From: Chelonoidis abingdonii
Lineage: Eukaryota > Chordata > Testudines > Testudinidae
NCBI RefSeq assembly: GCF_003597395.2
Contig: NC_133770.1
Coordinates: forward strand, 18,153,828 to 18,217,827
Reading direction: 5' to 3'
Length of the DNA: 64,000 bases
Every line of letters begins with the position of its first letter. The first letter of the stretch is position 1. Shown in pieces: positions 47,146 to 59,398 of this stretch. Under the pieces are notes generated by a model. It searched no databases. It saw only the letters and a program-made list of their open reading frames with translations, and was not told where the DNA came from. The translations under genes and the position numbers were made by a program.

Positions 47146-47503
47146 GGGTACGGCTACACTATGGGATTATTCCGATTTTAAATAAACCGGTTTTGTATAA
47201 CAGATTGCATAAAGTTGAGTGCACGCAGCCACACTAGGCACGTTAATTTGGCAATGTGCGTCCATGGTTCGAGGCTAGCGTTGATTTCTGGAGCGTTGCA
47301 CTGTGGGTAGCTATCCCGTAGCTATCCCATAGTTCCTGCAATCTCCCCCGCCCCTTGGAATTCTGGGTTGAGATCCCAGTGCCTGATGGAGCAAAAATCA
47401 TTGTCGCAGGTGGTTCTGGGTACAGCCTCACCCCTCCCTCTGTGAAAGCAACAGACAACCGTTTCGCACCTTTTTTCCTGCTGAACTGTGCAGACGCAAT
47501 AGC

Positions 47504-48700
47504 ATGGCAAGGATGGACCCTGCTCAGATCAATACCGCAGTCGTGGACGTTGTAAACACCTTGCGCATTCTCGTGCAGTCTATGCTGAACCGGGACCTGC
47601 AAAGCCAGGCGAGGAGGAGGAGGTGGCTATGGCAGCGCGGCTACGAGAGTGATGAGGACATGGACACAGAATTCTCTCAAACCACAGGGCCCTGCGCTTT
47701 GGAGATCCTGCTGGTAATGGGGCAGGTTCTAGCCATTGAACACCGATTTTGGGCCTGGGAAACAAGCACAACTGTGACCGTGCATAGTGATTGCAGGTGG
47801 GGACGAATTCACTCAAGTGCTGCAAAACTTTTCGCGACTCTGTAAATGGACTTCATGAAACTACTGTGACTGCTCTCCGCCTGAAACAGCCAGATATCCC
47901 AAATTGAGAGCAGCCCCTCCACATGAGAAACCGATTTGGCAATCAGCCCTGGAAGTGCAACGCCAGACGAGCTAAACTTCACCAGTCAGGGAGAATGCAT
48001 TATTATAGATCGAAATCGTGTCGGGGACCTTGCATGAAGAACTACAAGTAAGCACGAGCAATCATTAGAGCGCTGGCCTAACGAAAGTTGGACTCTGGGA
48101 AACGTGCAGGTCAAGTGAGGATGGCCTTAAGGCTGCATGGGAAATCCCAACTGGGGGGGGGGGGGGGGATAGAGACCCTATCCACTATCTGGCACCGGAG
48201 CACCAAGGGCACACCACTCCATAAAGGCCGCAAGGGGTACTTTCAATGGTCTGCAAGCAAACGGATCTGGATCTACAAGGATGTTCACCCACATCGCCAT
48301 GGATGTGCGGAGAAGGCTCATGACGCTCGTGGTCCTCAGAACGCTACTCCTATTTTAAATGGCGCAGCAAGGGATACTCTTCCACGGCCAAGAAATTAAC
48401 AGTGGGGATGTCTGAATCCTAGTAGTTATCGTGGGTGACCCAGCCTACCCTTGATGGCCAATGGCTCATGAAGCCATACCCCAGCGCAGCCTGGAAAAAC
48501 CAAAAAGTTAAGTCCCCCCCCCTCGCAGAAAGCCTGTTCAACTACAAGCGTCTGCAACGTCGAATGGTGGTAGAATGTGCATTTGCAGTTTAAAGCAAGC
48601 CGCTGGCACAACATACTGCCGACCGCTCAGACCCTTCGCCCACAATCACGTCCCCATTGTTTTCTGCTTGCTGTAGCTCCAATCCTTGGAGAGTAAGGGG
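47504..48700 (+). pseudogene. Harbinger nuclease region, broken
   Basis: The first frame (47504-47845) has MARMDPAQINTAVVDVVNTL, an acidic ESDEDMDTEFSQ stretch and LEILLVMGQVLAIEHRFWAW, an N-terminal extension found in this Harbinger group. The middle is degraded. At about 48535-48660 FNYKRLQRRMVVECAFAV matches the conserved third catalytic block, containing the Glu of the DDE triad in VVECAF. A stop follows, then the related continuation KASRWHNILPTAQTL. The first two catalytic aspartates cannot be placed in a readable frame. Confidence 0.65.
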
Positions 48701-50639
48701 AACTTTATGGTGGTGGGAAAGCGAGCAAATCAGCTAGGCGCGATTACGCGCAGACCAAGACACCAGGGCGATTAGAAGAGCGCACCATGAAGCGGTGCAA
48801 TGAAAGAAGTTTTGGAAACAATGAAGTTCATCACGGGCTAGGATACATGAACTGTTTTTGTTTCCCTGATGAGACCCCTCGCCTTTGTACTATCCCTTGT
48901 ACACAACCATCCCCCCCTTCATTACAGTTGCGTTAAGGAAAGAAAAGTCACTATCGTAAAACATCATGTATTTGCTTATAAAAAGTCATTATAAAAAGAG
49001 GGAGAGAACTGACAAGGTATCCTGGGTGTGGTTGGGAGGAGGATAGTAGGGAAGGAAAAGGCCACTAAAAACATTTCAATGTAAAAGACAGCATTTTGGT
49101 TGGTGCTATCCAGCGGGGTGGGGCAGTGCAAAGCTTTCCTCCATTAGCGTTCGGTCATGCCTGGTGAGGAAGATATGGAACATGGTGAGTGTGAGGGGGT
49201 ACACAGGCTTGGTGAGCGCAATTCTACCCGGTGCCTTCCTGAATCACACACCAGATGTTCGAGGATATCAGTTTTGATCACCGCAGTCAGCCCAGCCGTG
49301 CATCCACACCACCGCGTGATACCTTCCTGCCTACACCAACCTCTGATCTTCCTGCTTGCACCTCATTTCTCCGACGCGTCTTCTATACCATCACGTTTGG
49401 TCCCTCCTGTCCTCATTTCACGTGGCATTTTCGTAATTTGATACTCACGCCTTCCACTCCAATTCAGATGAGCTCTTTCATTGGGTTACTTTCATGTTTT
49501 CCGAGAAAGTGCTCTCTGCTTCTCTTTTCTCCGCCTTATTCTGAGAGTGTCTTCGATTGAGTAGGGAGCGGAAAACATTTGCAAGCCTGCATGAGAGTAA
49601 AAAGGAAAAATATTAAAAGATACATTTAACAGAAAACAATGGTTATACTCCTTCACAGTGAACACATTCACCTTACATAGCACATGGATTCCACTACAAG
49701 GTCGCATTTGGCATCTAATATGAGTGCCTTCGGCCTCTGGGTTACAGATCTCACACGCAGGACGGCACATACAGCATTCACTGCATCGGCCCATGTAACC
49801 AATTGTCTTTCGCTTTCTGCCAGCCTGTCAAAAACCAGTGCTCTCCCTTTCCCCAATACAAGGCAAAATCCCCATTCCAGAGCGCAGCTGCGTCCGTTAC
49901 AGATGCCAGCAGCAAAACATCCCCCACCATCCAATCCTGGATGATGCTTAACCCTCCCGCCACGCATGGTGTACCATGAAGAATCACCCTAAAGCACCCC
50001 ATCCCCCTCCCCACGCGCGTGCTGTAGCCAAGGGAGACCATGCTAGCCAAACGCAAAAGCTTCAGCGCTAGTCCTCCTCACCCAGGCTACCCCCCCCCCC
50101 CCCCCCCCCCATCCCCCCACGTGACTACCCGCAAGGAAGGAGTTCTATTTAAAGCAACAGCAAACAGCCCATAGAAGGCCATCATCGCCCTACTTAAATT
50201 CTGGAATTTCACCAGTACCCATGAACAAGATCCTTCCCTGTAAGGAATAAACAGGCGAAATAAAGAACGAGTGCTTGACATTCAGCAATCCTGGACCATA
50301 CCACAGCTAGCTGTCATGCAATGATACCAATACTTCTACAGTGCAATGGGGCGTGGTCAAGATCCCCCCATGGGAGGAGGAAATAAGCTGCTCTCCAGAA
50401 ACCTCTGCAACGGCTGGAGTAACCTCCAAGGCTAATCATGGAGGTCTCCTGGAGATCCGCTCCATCCCAACATGTACAACTCTCAATAACTGTAACTGGC
50501 CGGAATGCAACTCAAGTCCCAGGAATCAATCATTAAAACCACCTGCTTTTAAACTGACATTAAGTTTATATTCAACAAAAACAGTACACTCACCAGAGGT
50601 CCCTTCTATGGCTCATTGCGGCTCTCTGGGAGGCTGAGT

Positions 50640-51060
50640 TAACTCCGTCCGTGTGAGAAAAACTCCTGGCTGGCTAACCGGATCTCTCACTCGTAATCCT
50701 CGTCCTGCCTCACAACCTTCCCTGTCCACAGAAACCTCAAGCAGGCGAGATTACACCCCCACCTTGAATCCACTGACATGAAGTAGGGGTATGTGGAGAC
50801 CCCCTAGAATGCATGCACCACGGAAAGCAGGATGTTTCGGCGCCTCCTGGACCTCCGTTGCTCTTATCGTTTTATGGGTAGGCGTGCTGCACCTAATTTC
50901 AATCGCAACGCACTAGTCCCTGTGCCCTTCTCCTCATATCTTTGAGCTTGAAATTTTTTTCAAAATTTTTCAATTCTCTGCACGAGTTCGTACCACAAAC
51001 CTCTCTCCCATATAGCGATAGATCCAGTACCTCCGATGGTGTCATGGCAGACGCCTTTTC
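50640..51060 (-). pseudogene. Harbinger Myb/SANT-like protein, degraded
   Basis: On the minus strand from about 51050 the translation gives MTPSEVLDLSLYGREVC and KNFEKNFKLKDMRRRAQG, recognisable as the first two helices of the trihelix Myb domain. Frame breaks follow immediately and the rest cannot be read. Confidence 0.5.
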
Positions 51061-51468
51061 GATTCTCAGGAGACTGCATTGTTACCTGTGCTGCTGAGCT
51101 CTGTGTGGTCAGCTGTGCTGATCAGAGCTCCACGCTGGCCAAACAGGAAATGAAATTCAAAAGTTCGTGGGGCTTTTCCTGTATACCTGGCCAGTTCATC
51201 CGAGTTCAGATTGCTGTCCAGAGCGGTCACAGTAGTGCACTGTGGGATACCGCACGGAGGCCAATACTGTTGATTTGCGGCCACACTAACCCTAATCCGA
51301 TATGGTAATACCGATTTTAGCACTACTCCTCTCGTTGGGGAGGAGTACAGAAACCAATTTAAAGAGCCCTTTATATCTATATAAAGGGCCTCGTTGTGTG
51401 GATGGGTAAAGCGTTAAATTGGTTTAACGCTGCTAAAATTGGTTTAAAAGCGTAGTGTAGACCAGGCC

Positions 51469-51865
51469 TTTCTTTCTGAACTTGTCTACTGGAGTATCTC
51501 CCTTCCACTCTATGTGGATTTTACAGGTTTGGAAAACAGAGTGAGCATCCTGCAGTGTGAGTTTCTGTGTTTCCCGTTGCACATGTTTAAGATACTCACT
51601 GTGCTAGATCAGTGCTTGAGAAGAAAGAGTTTAAAGTTGAATTGCAGCCCTAGGCAAAATGAGTTTGTTGGTTTCTGCTCTTTTCCTACTGAAGATTATA
51701 TGTCAGTCACAACTAGTTTAATCCAACAGAAGGAGGCTAGTTAGTGTGGGTCATGTGGTTAGCATGGATCCTGGGGAGGAAAAGGCCAGCACAGCTCTCT
51801 GAGTGCTCTTGAACCATCAGAATTTAATCTTCAGTACAGCAAAAGTTCTTTTCTTAATAGAAAGC
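51469..51865. other. Unassigned sequence
   Basis: A short open frame at 51514-51744 has no recognised domain. Nothing else is seen. Confidence 0.45.
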
Positions 51866-52468
51866 TTAACAATGCCTCTGTAACATTTCGGATATGGGCC
51901 CCTGGCAGGCAGCATACCTCCCGAGATGAAATGTCAGGGCGACAGATGGGCGCCCCCTCAGCAGAGAGTCTCCGACCACCACTACCCTACGTTTCCTATT
52001 TTCAGTGGTGGCAGCAGACCTCCCAGCCTTAGGGGTACGAGGCTTCTCCTCCTTTACTGTAGGGTGTGATTCCTTCTTTCCTGTATGAAGAAGAGCATAA
52101 CGGTTACCTATTACCACAGTGGGAGGGTCTGCAGCAGGGGTGGAGCACTTCCCGCTGCCAGAAGGAACCAGCTGCCAGTGTCCACCCTGAGCCATCTCCT
52201 CCTCCACCAGTGTTGTGTCAGCAGTCCTGTGAACTGGGACAGCTACCTCAGCTGTCTTCACATGGACACTGTCCAGGAATTGCGCGTAGACACGGATGCT
52301 CCTCAACCTAGCCACCTCTTCCTGTAGCTCTCCCACCTGCTGCCCGAGAGATTCCACCTGTAGGTACCTTTCACATTGGATGCCCCCCCCAGCCTGGATA
52401 TCAGTAAGTGGAAATTGCAAGTTACAGTCTTTGCAAAACCACACCAGAATCTGGGTAGAAGCATCCAT
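51866..52468 (-). pseudogene. CR1 ORF1 (zinc-knuckle, coiled coil, esterase start), truncated
   Basis: The 200-residue frame starts MDASTQILVWFCKDCNLQFP, with the cysteine pairs of the CR1 ORF1 zinc-binding N terminus. It continues with a coiled coil (LGQQVGELQEEVARLRSI). Near the end RKRRVVVVGDSLLRG is the first block of the SGNH-type esterase domain, including its GDS serine. The frame breaks off soon after, where the element is truncated. ORF1 proteins bind the LINE RNA. Confidence 0.75.
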
Positions 52469-53185
52469 GCTCTGGTGCTCTGTCTGGCTACAGGCTCAGG
52501 TGGAGGAGACAGAAGCAGTGCTGGTGTTGTGGGTCTTCCTAACCATCGTAAGCCTCCCTCTGTCAAACTCCCTCTCAAACTCCCCTGTCTGCAGCTCCCT
52601 GTCTGCTCTGCTCTGCTTTAAAGAGAGAGGTTTTGGCTGTAGTTTGGTTTATAGATATAAGGGACTAACGGGTCACGGATGGACCGACAATGGGCCCCCG
52701 CTTCCTTCCTTGCTCCCCTTCCAACTCCCTTGCAAAACTGCCTGTAGCAGCCCCTATATCCAAAAGCCTCTGGTCAGTTTTGTCGGGGCTTTAATAAAGC
52801 CCGGGCCTGGAGAATGCCCCCCACTGTTAACGCTCAGTCCAATACCAGAGGCTTCTTAGCTCCAAAACCCTTCTTGTCGCTCAGCTCAACTGCCCGCTTA
52901 CAGCATACGGTCCCTTCAAACAAGCCAAAACATTTAACAAACAGGACTGAAAACACAAGCTCACACACCAGCCAGTAACCCCAAAACACACACACTGCAC
53001 GACAGTCCACTTACCGCCACCGATGCTGTATTTGCTCTCCTTCACCTGAGAACTCCTTTCAGAACTCCCTGTATACGCCTCTGTTCCCAAGCTCCTCGTC
53101 TATCTGTGAAGCTAGTTAAAGCCCAGCCTGAGGTGCAAATGCGCCCGCCCATGGTTAAGGCCAGCCAATTACAAGCGCTTCAGCT
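51866..53185 (-). mobile_element. CR1 LINE 5' part (5' UTR and ORF1)
   Basis: On the minus strand the sequence runs from a 5' untranslated region (right) into ORF1 (52468-51866). The 3' part of the element is missing. It directly adjoins a plus-strand CR1 3' segment, in head-to-head arrangement. Confidence 0.75.
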
Positions 53186-53214
53186 TTCCAAATTCCTTCT
53201 GAGCTCAGGCCTTA

Positions 53215-54150
53215 AATGTGTGGCATAGAAAGTACGCTTATTAAGTTTGCAGACAATACCAAACTGGAGGATGCATGCTTTGGGAGACAGGGTAATCAAA
53301 TGATTGACATAAATGTCTAGAGACAACTCGTGGAAATGGTCGCGGTAAACCGGATGAAGTTCAATAAAGAATGCAAAGTGCTCACAGGAGGAACAATCAG
53401 TTTCACACATACAGAAATGGGAAGGCCTGTCTAGGAAGGAGTATGGCAGAAAGGGATTATGGTGGTTCCTAGTGGACCACCAATGCTAAATATGAGTCAC
53501 AGTGTATACTGTTGCAAAAAAAAGCAACGTGATTCTGGTATGCATTACAGGTGTCTTGTAAACAAGACACAAGAGTCATTCTTCCGCTCTACTGTGCGCT
53601 GGTATAGCGCTCAACTGGGTATTGGTGTTCCAAGTTCGGCGCCGCATTTCAAGAAGATGTGGAGAAATTGGAGGGGTCCAGAGTAAAGAGCAACAAGAAA
53701 TGATTAAAGGTCTTTGAGACATGACCTGATGAAGGAGCCTGACAATTGGGTTTATTTAGTTTGGAAAAGGAGACTGAGAAGCGGGGACATGATTAGCAGG
53801 TTTCAGTATCTAAAGAGGTGGTCATCAGGAAGGGGAGAAACCTTGTTCACCTGAGCTTCTATGATAGAACACAAGAAGCAATATGGGCTTAAACTAGCAG
53901 AACAGGGGGATTTAGGTTGGACATTAGGAAAAAGTTCCTAACTGTCAGGGTAGTTAAACATTGGAATAAATTGCCTAGGGAGGTTGTGGAATCTCCATCT
54001 CTGGAGATATTTAAGAGTAGATTAGATAAATGTCTATCAGGGATGGTCTTTACAGTATTTGGTACTGCCATGAGGGCAGGGGACTGGACTCGATGACCTC
54101 TCGAGGTCCCTTCCAGTCCTAGAGTCTATGAATCTATGAATCTATGAATT
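53215..54150 (+). mobile_element. CR1 LINE 3' part (ORF2 end and tail)
   Basis: GGCATAGAAAGTACGCTTAT and AAGTTTGCAGACAATACC start a degraded CR1 ORF2 C-terminal region on the plus strand. The conserved block GGTTGGACATTAGGAAAAAG, then AAATTGCCTAGGGAGGTTGT, leads to GGACTGGACTCGATGACCTC. The tail is made of repeated TATGAATC octamers at 54121-54148. Confidence 0.85.
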
Positions 54151-56774
54151 TTATATCAACAATTCGTCATTGAAGAATTATTACCGTTCTGTTCCAAATT
54201 TTACATTTGCCTATAAATTCCTTGAACAAAGATATAGTCTAAGCATTTAAAAGAAAGAAACAAAAGCATTAAGGAAGCAAAAACACACTAAGAATCTAAT
54301 AATATGTCATAAAGACATCTGTGAAAGGCTCAGTCTATAAAAGACATCAACCCTCAGAAGTTAGGTAACAGCTGAGTTAGAAACTGGAATTAAAGTGAGC
54401 TAAGTAAGAGCTTCCTGTCTTCAGTGTTCATTCTGCCGAGTTTCTTCCAACAGGAGTTTTGTTATGTGTATTGTCACTTAATGTTCATTTGATGGAACTG
54501 TATGGGTGACATTCATTTGGCACTGGTTTGGGCTTGAATTCTCCTGCTTGGAGAGGATTCTTTCTCCATTTATATTGTTGAATTAAACTCTTTTAATAAA
54601 GTCAGTTGCTATTTTTCTAATTAACCTCTAGATTATTAAATACATTTACTCCAAACATGACAAATTGAAAGCCCCAAATTCATTAGGCAGCAGAACTACC
54701 CCGAGAGAGACAATAAAAAAGTTTAATTTTCTGTGTGTGTGTAATCTACCCATCTATCAGAAAATACCAGGCTTTCTAAGTAAAGCCTATCTCAGAGCTG
54801 TAAGTAAGATGCAATAGGAATGAATAAAAAAGGATGCCTTCAGGCATACACTGAATCCACCTGTAGCAGAACAAACAGGGAACTACTACTCATTTTTTGG
54901 TGCAACTCTTCTGTTTCCAATCTCATGGTAATTCTCTGCCTCAGTGTTCCAAAAATTATGTTGATCACTGACATGATCTGTCAATAGGTTTCATTAGATC
55001 TTTCCTGAGCAGGATCTTTCCTGACACTTTTCACCTGTGAGGAGACTGACATTTTTCCATTCATGACAGACTGAATTACATTGGTGCAACCTCATGGATT
55101 TTAGCAATAGTATGATGAGTTCGCTGTATAAAATGGAAAACATCAACTGAGAAGAAAATTTAGTGCATTGATACATGCCACTTCTAGTGAAATGGATCTG
55201 TGGCCTTGACTGAGTTCTGTCATTTACTATGTGAAAGATTCATAGTTGGACACTTGACACTTTTCTATTTCTTTGCTAATAGTATTCTTAATATTGCAGA
55301 TCATGGAGTTACCTCAGGGTGAATCAGGCCTATGTGCCAATTCATACCTTGAAAATATTTCCTGTTCCTAAAGGACACTTTTCACCATTTTGCATTATTG
55401 ATTGGAATGATCCTTTTGTTGTTCATGCCAGGCTGTATCCTATACTCCTCTTCTTTCCTCTAGAGCAGCTCTGTCCCAGCTCATGGTGGAACAGATAGGT
55501 GCTCCTTGCCACAGTGATTAACTAGTATGAGTCAATACTGGTTTTGTGTACATTACATGAGGTTATGTTGGGAGAATGGTTTTTGTTACTTCTAGAGAAG
55601 TTGCCTTTATTTGGGATATAATCTGGTTTCATGGATTTAGTTTAGAATCCTTAAGATTCTCAGTGGTCAAGAGTGAGTGAATGCTTTATCAAAAACGCTC
55701 AATAGCCAGTGATGGGTCTCTGTCAAATTTCATTTCGGACATTTTGGGCCTGATCCAAATCCCTTTGAATCCACTGGGCAGGCCTGTATCCCTCCATAGC
55801 TGTTTGGATACTCATGAAGGGCCTGATCCTGCACCCATTAAAGTCAATGGCACAGGATCATGCCTTAATTAAACGCACTTCTGAAAGTGTTCCTCAGTCC
55901 TCTGCTATGGCTGCCCAGCTATTGAGTGAAGTAGAAATGATCTTCCTAAAGTCCACCTGTTGTGCCCCCCACCACCCTACTGGAATGTATGCTACATAGT
56001 CACAGCCCAGGCCCCTTATAAAAAGCAACTTTTATAAATGTAACAGAGCTATTCATCCAGTATGATCTTCCCAAGCAATTGGCACAAGCTCTCCTGCAGA
56101 TTTACATTTAATTGTTCCACAAGGAGGGTAATCAGCGATGCATCCATGTAGCTGAGGGTGAGATTTGGGCCTAATGGTGTTACATAGATGTAGCAGAACA
56201 GAATTTGCCCCTGATTGTCCTTTGAAAATACTGAGAAATACAGTCAAATAATACTGAGAAATAATGTCCAATGTTCATGTCTAACCACTGAATAAAAACA
56301 AGAAGAATAACTGATTAATCCAGGCCATTTGCTCCCTTAAAGAGAAAAAAACTGACTAGGGAATCCCCATTTTTCCCTTTTTTACACAAATTTAGCCTTA
56401 AAGTTTCTGTTTATTGTAATCCCCATAGACCTCCTGTCAGAATAAAATATACATCTATTTCTTTTCTTTTTTATCTTAACATTTGTAAGTAATAAATAAT
56501 TGATTGCCGAAGGAATTCTGGGAATATATTCAGCTTAAATTGAGTACTAAACTATTTACAAATGTACTTAGGCAGCAGCCCAAAAGATACATCAAAAGAA
56601 TGTCAGTTGGATATTGGGAAGTGAAGTGTCACCATATGTTAGAATTAGGAGGCATGAAATATAATAGAAGGATAATAGCTGTCAGATCTACTACCAGTAA
56701 AAATAGGAATCTATAGAGGGATATTAACTTTTATTCAAGCTAAACCACACTTTCAACCCAGTGATAGCACTCTG
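54151..56774. other. Unassigned sequence
   Basis: No gene is recognised. CCATTAAAGTCAATGG at 55835-55850 belongs to a motif seen several times in this window. Confidence 0.5.
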
Positions 56775-57290
56775 GATTGCATTAATTTATCTAGTTCTCT
56801 TTTAAACCCTGTTATAGTCCTAGCCTTCACAATCTCCTCAGACAAGGAGTTCCACAGGTTGATTGTGCACTGTGTGAAGAACTTCCTTTTATTTGTTTTA
56901 AACCTGCTTCCCATTAATTTCATTTGGTGGCCCCTAGTTCTTATGGGAGCAAGTAAATAACTTCTCCTTATTCACTTTCCCCAAACCATTCATGATTTTA
57001 TATACCTCTATCATATCTCTGCATAGTCTCCTCTTTTCCAAGCTGAAAAATCCCAGCCTCTTTAATCTCTCCTCATATGGGACCCGTTCCAAACCCTTAA
57101 TCATTTTAGTTGCTCTTCTCTGAACCTTTTCTAATGCCAGTACAGTATATCTTTTTTGAGATGAAGAGACCACATCTGTACGCAGTGTTCAAGATGTGGG
57201 CGTACCATGGATGTATATAAGGGCAATAAAATATTCTCCATCTTATTCTCTATCACTTTTTTAATGGTTTCTAACATGCAAACCAATTCT
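56775..57290 (-). mobile_element. CR1-type LINE fragment (ORF2 C-terminal region)
   Basis: Minus-strand frame 57173-56934 reads LEKVQRRATKMIKGLERVPY, then ERLKRLGFFSLEKRRL and DMIEVYKIMNGL, a conserved segment downstream of the RT domain in CR1-clade ORF2. Flanking sequence extends the similarity to about 56775 and 57290. The 3' tail is missing. Confidence 0.8.
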
Positions 57291-57368
57291 TATTTGTGCT
57301 GTCAGTCTGCAAAAATTTGTTGAGATTTTGACTTTTCCTCTGCTTTAGGCTGGTAAAGCTTGGATGGT

Positions 57369-57890
57369 GTGATAGAAAGTACAGACCCCACACTGGTACC
57401 GAAGGGGTTAAAGGACAATATTGGCTTGATAGCCCCACCCCTCCAGACCTGCAGTGCATGCTCCAACTGGAAAGAAAACTTAAAAGGGAGCAACTTAGCT
57501 CAGAAGATGGGGCTCAGGAGGAAGGCAGACCTACCCTGAGGGTTCCTGAACACAGGTGCCAAAGAAGTCTTCGTGTGTGAGGAACAGACTACATGCTGAT
57601 CCTAGTTGGGGCTGAAGGTTTAGTTGTGTTTTCTTTTTCTTTTGTTACCTTTTATTGGACTTGAAGCCATGGGGAGAGAGAGATGGTAGGAAGTGACCCA
57701 GGGAACGTAACTCGGAGGGCACCCGAAGGTACCAGACACTGTTAACCCTCACAGAGCCCCGACTCAGAGCCTGCTGGGGTGAAGCTAAGCCCATCCTTGG
57801 CTGAGGAACTGGACTGAAAGGGCCTCCTGCTGAGAGACATTACTGAGTGCATTTTCCACTAGACCACCTGGCCCTCCAAGGGCTCCATTA
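57369..57890. repeat. LTR-like block, unclassified
   Basis: The region begins TGTGATAGAAAGTACAGACC, is followed by a GC-rich then T-rich segment, and has the general look of a retroviral LTR. I cannot confirm terminal CA, target duplications or a family. Confidence 0.3.
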
Positions 57891-57987
57891 CTGATGGGAA
57901 GATTGTTTCCTGCCCTACTTTAGCAAAGAGATGGTGTAGCTCTCCAAGAATTCTATTAAGGTAGAGCAGCACAAAACAGCCTTTTTA

Positions 57988-58234
57988 GGGATTGTCTATG
58001 CTTGAAAAGCTACAGCAGCTCTACTGCAGTGCTTCTATGTAGACCCTACCTACACCAATGGAAGAGGTTCTCTTGTCAGTCTAGGTAATCACCTACTGAG
58101 AGGTGATAGCCAGCTCAATGGAAGAATTCTATTCTTGAACTAGCACTGTCTATGCTGGGGCTTAGGTCGGCTTAACGACATCACCCTTGAGAGATGTAGC
58201 TGAGTCAACTTAACTTTTTAGTGTAGACCAAGCT
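57988..58234. repeat. Harbinger-type MITE with TTA target duplication (247 bp)
   Basis: GGGATTGTCTATGC at the left and GTGTAGACCAAGCT at the right are imperfect inverted ends. TTA flanks the element on both sides (57985-57987 and 58235-58237), the typical Harbinger target. The interior is non-coding. Confidence 0.75.
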
Positions 58235-58237
58235 TTA

Positions 58238-58655
58238 TGATCTGACTCTATGTTTGCATATCCTGTAGTGAAACAAAAGTCAATTTAGCCTGGTTAATCT
58301 TTTAAAGTTCACCTAACAATAATAAATAGTTATTTGTGCTAAAAAAGAGGTTAGTTCTATGGAAGAAAGGTATTAATAAATCTGACATGCCCATTCAATA
58401 GTTACAATCCGTAGCCTGAGCCTGCTCCTACTCTGATCATTGTTGAGAATTTTACCATTATTTCACTGGGGGCAGTTTCAGCCCCATAAAGTATGAAGGA
58501 AATGCAGGAGGTATGTGGGCAAACTCATCCTTGATGTAAGTCCATTGAAGTCAATGGAGTTGCACCAGAAATGAGATTGGCAGAATACATCAGCCTGTAC
58601 TGAAGCATTTGATACATGCCTTAACAAAGTCTTGGCTATGAGCAGTATCTCAGAT
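58238..58655. other. Unassigned, contains the recurring CCATTGAAGTCAATGG motif
   Basis: The motif is at 58542-58557 and is followed by GAGTTGCACCAGAAATGA, which resembles a widespread sauropsid interspersed repeat I cannot name. Confidence 0.4.
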
Positions 58656-58779
58656 ATGTCAAACAAGGATCCTCCACCAGAGTAGATAGCATCATGGAAT
58701 GGGCCATAATACCCCTGAGAGAACCTGCTTCAATACACAAACGCACAAAAACCCCTCTGATGTCACACTCCTTGTTGTC

Positions 58780-59395
58780 ACCTACCCACCTTGCATTGGA
58801 ATTCATATGGAGTAGCATTAAACAATTCCAATCCATACTCGAAGGGGACCACATTATGAAATAAATCTTTCCTGAACTTCCTCTTCTGCCCTTTAAACAA
58901 CCTCCCAACCTTGCAATGCTCATCATCAGAAGCAAGCTCCCTGCAGACCAGGACCCAGCGCCTCAAAGCAGCACCAGACCTTGCCATAACAAAAGATGCA
59001 AATGCTGCAGACATACCTCTACTGCTATGATGATCAACATCCTCCACAACACATCTTTCAAGATCCATGGGTCCTACATATGCCTATTACAACATGTGGT
59101 CCAGCTCATCCAGTGTCCTAAATGCCCTAATAACAACTATGTGTGTGAAAAGAGACAATCACTATGCTCTTAGATGAACTCACATAGAAAAATGATAAAA
59201 GACAAAAAAAACCATATCATCTGTGTGTGAACATTTTTTACAAAACAATAATTTCATATCTGATCACCCAGTCCTTGTCCTCACAAGAAACCAGCAAACC
59301 ACCTTCAAAAGCTGAGCCTGGAACCTCAAATTCATAACTTTGTTAGGCATTAAAATAATTGATTCAGTAAAAACACTGGATTTATGGCTCATTAC
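58780..59395 (+). pseudogene. Penelope GIY-YIG endonuclease region, broken
   Basis: Frame 58916-59173 has RPCHNKRCKCC, a cysteine/histidine knuckle, then FKIHGSYICLLQHVVQLIQC and PKCPNNNYVCEK. In intact relatives this region leads into the GIY-YIG nuclease (LIQC..C...YVGET). Downstream, in other frames, degraded forms of the C-terminal TGLN..GFM.HY block appear as NTGFMAHYH just before the MITE. The nuclease would nick target DNA for reverse transcription. The Gly of the second half-motif is lost and frames are broken. Confidence 0.6.
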
Positions 59396-59398
59396 CAT

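Larger units (their letters stand above)
47146..51468 (+). mobile_element. Full-length decayed Harbinger transposon (4323 bp)
   Basis: The left terminus is GGGTACGGCTACACTATGGG and the right terminus AAGCGTAGTGTAGACCAGGC, imperfect inverted repeats of the Harbinger type. TTT flanks both sides (47143-47145 and 51469-51471). The layout is a plus-strand nuclease region on the left and a minus-strand Myb/SANT-like gene on the right. G16 at 48153-48168 and C21 at 50090-50110 are homopolymers inside it. The 1972-bp element at 25539-27510 is a deletion derivative of a close relative. Confidence 0.8.
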
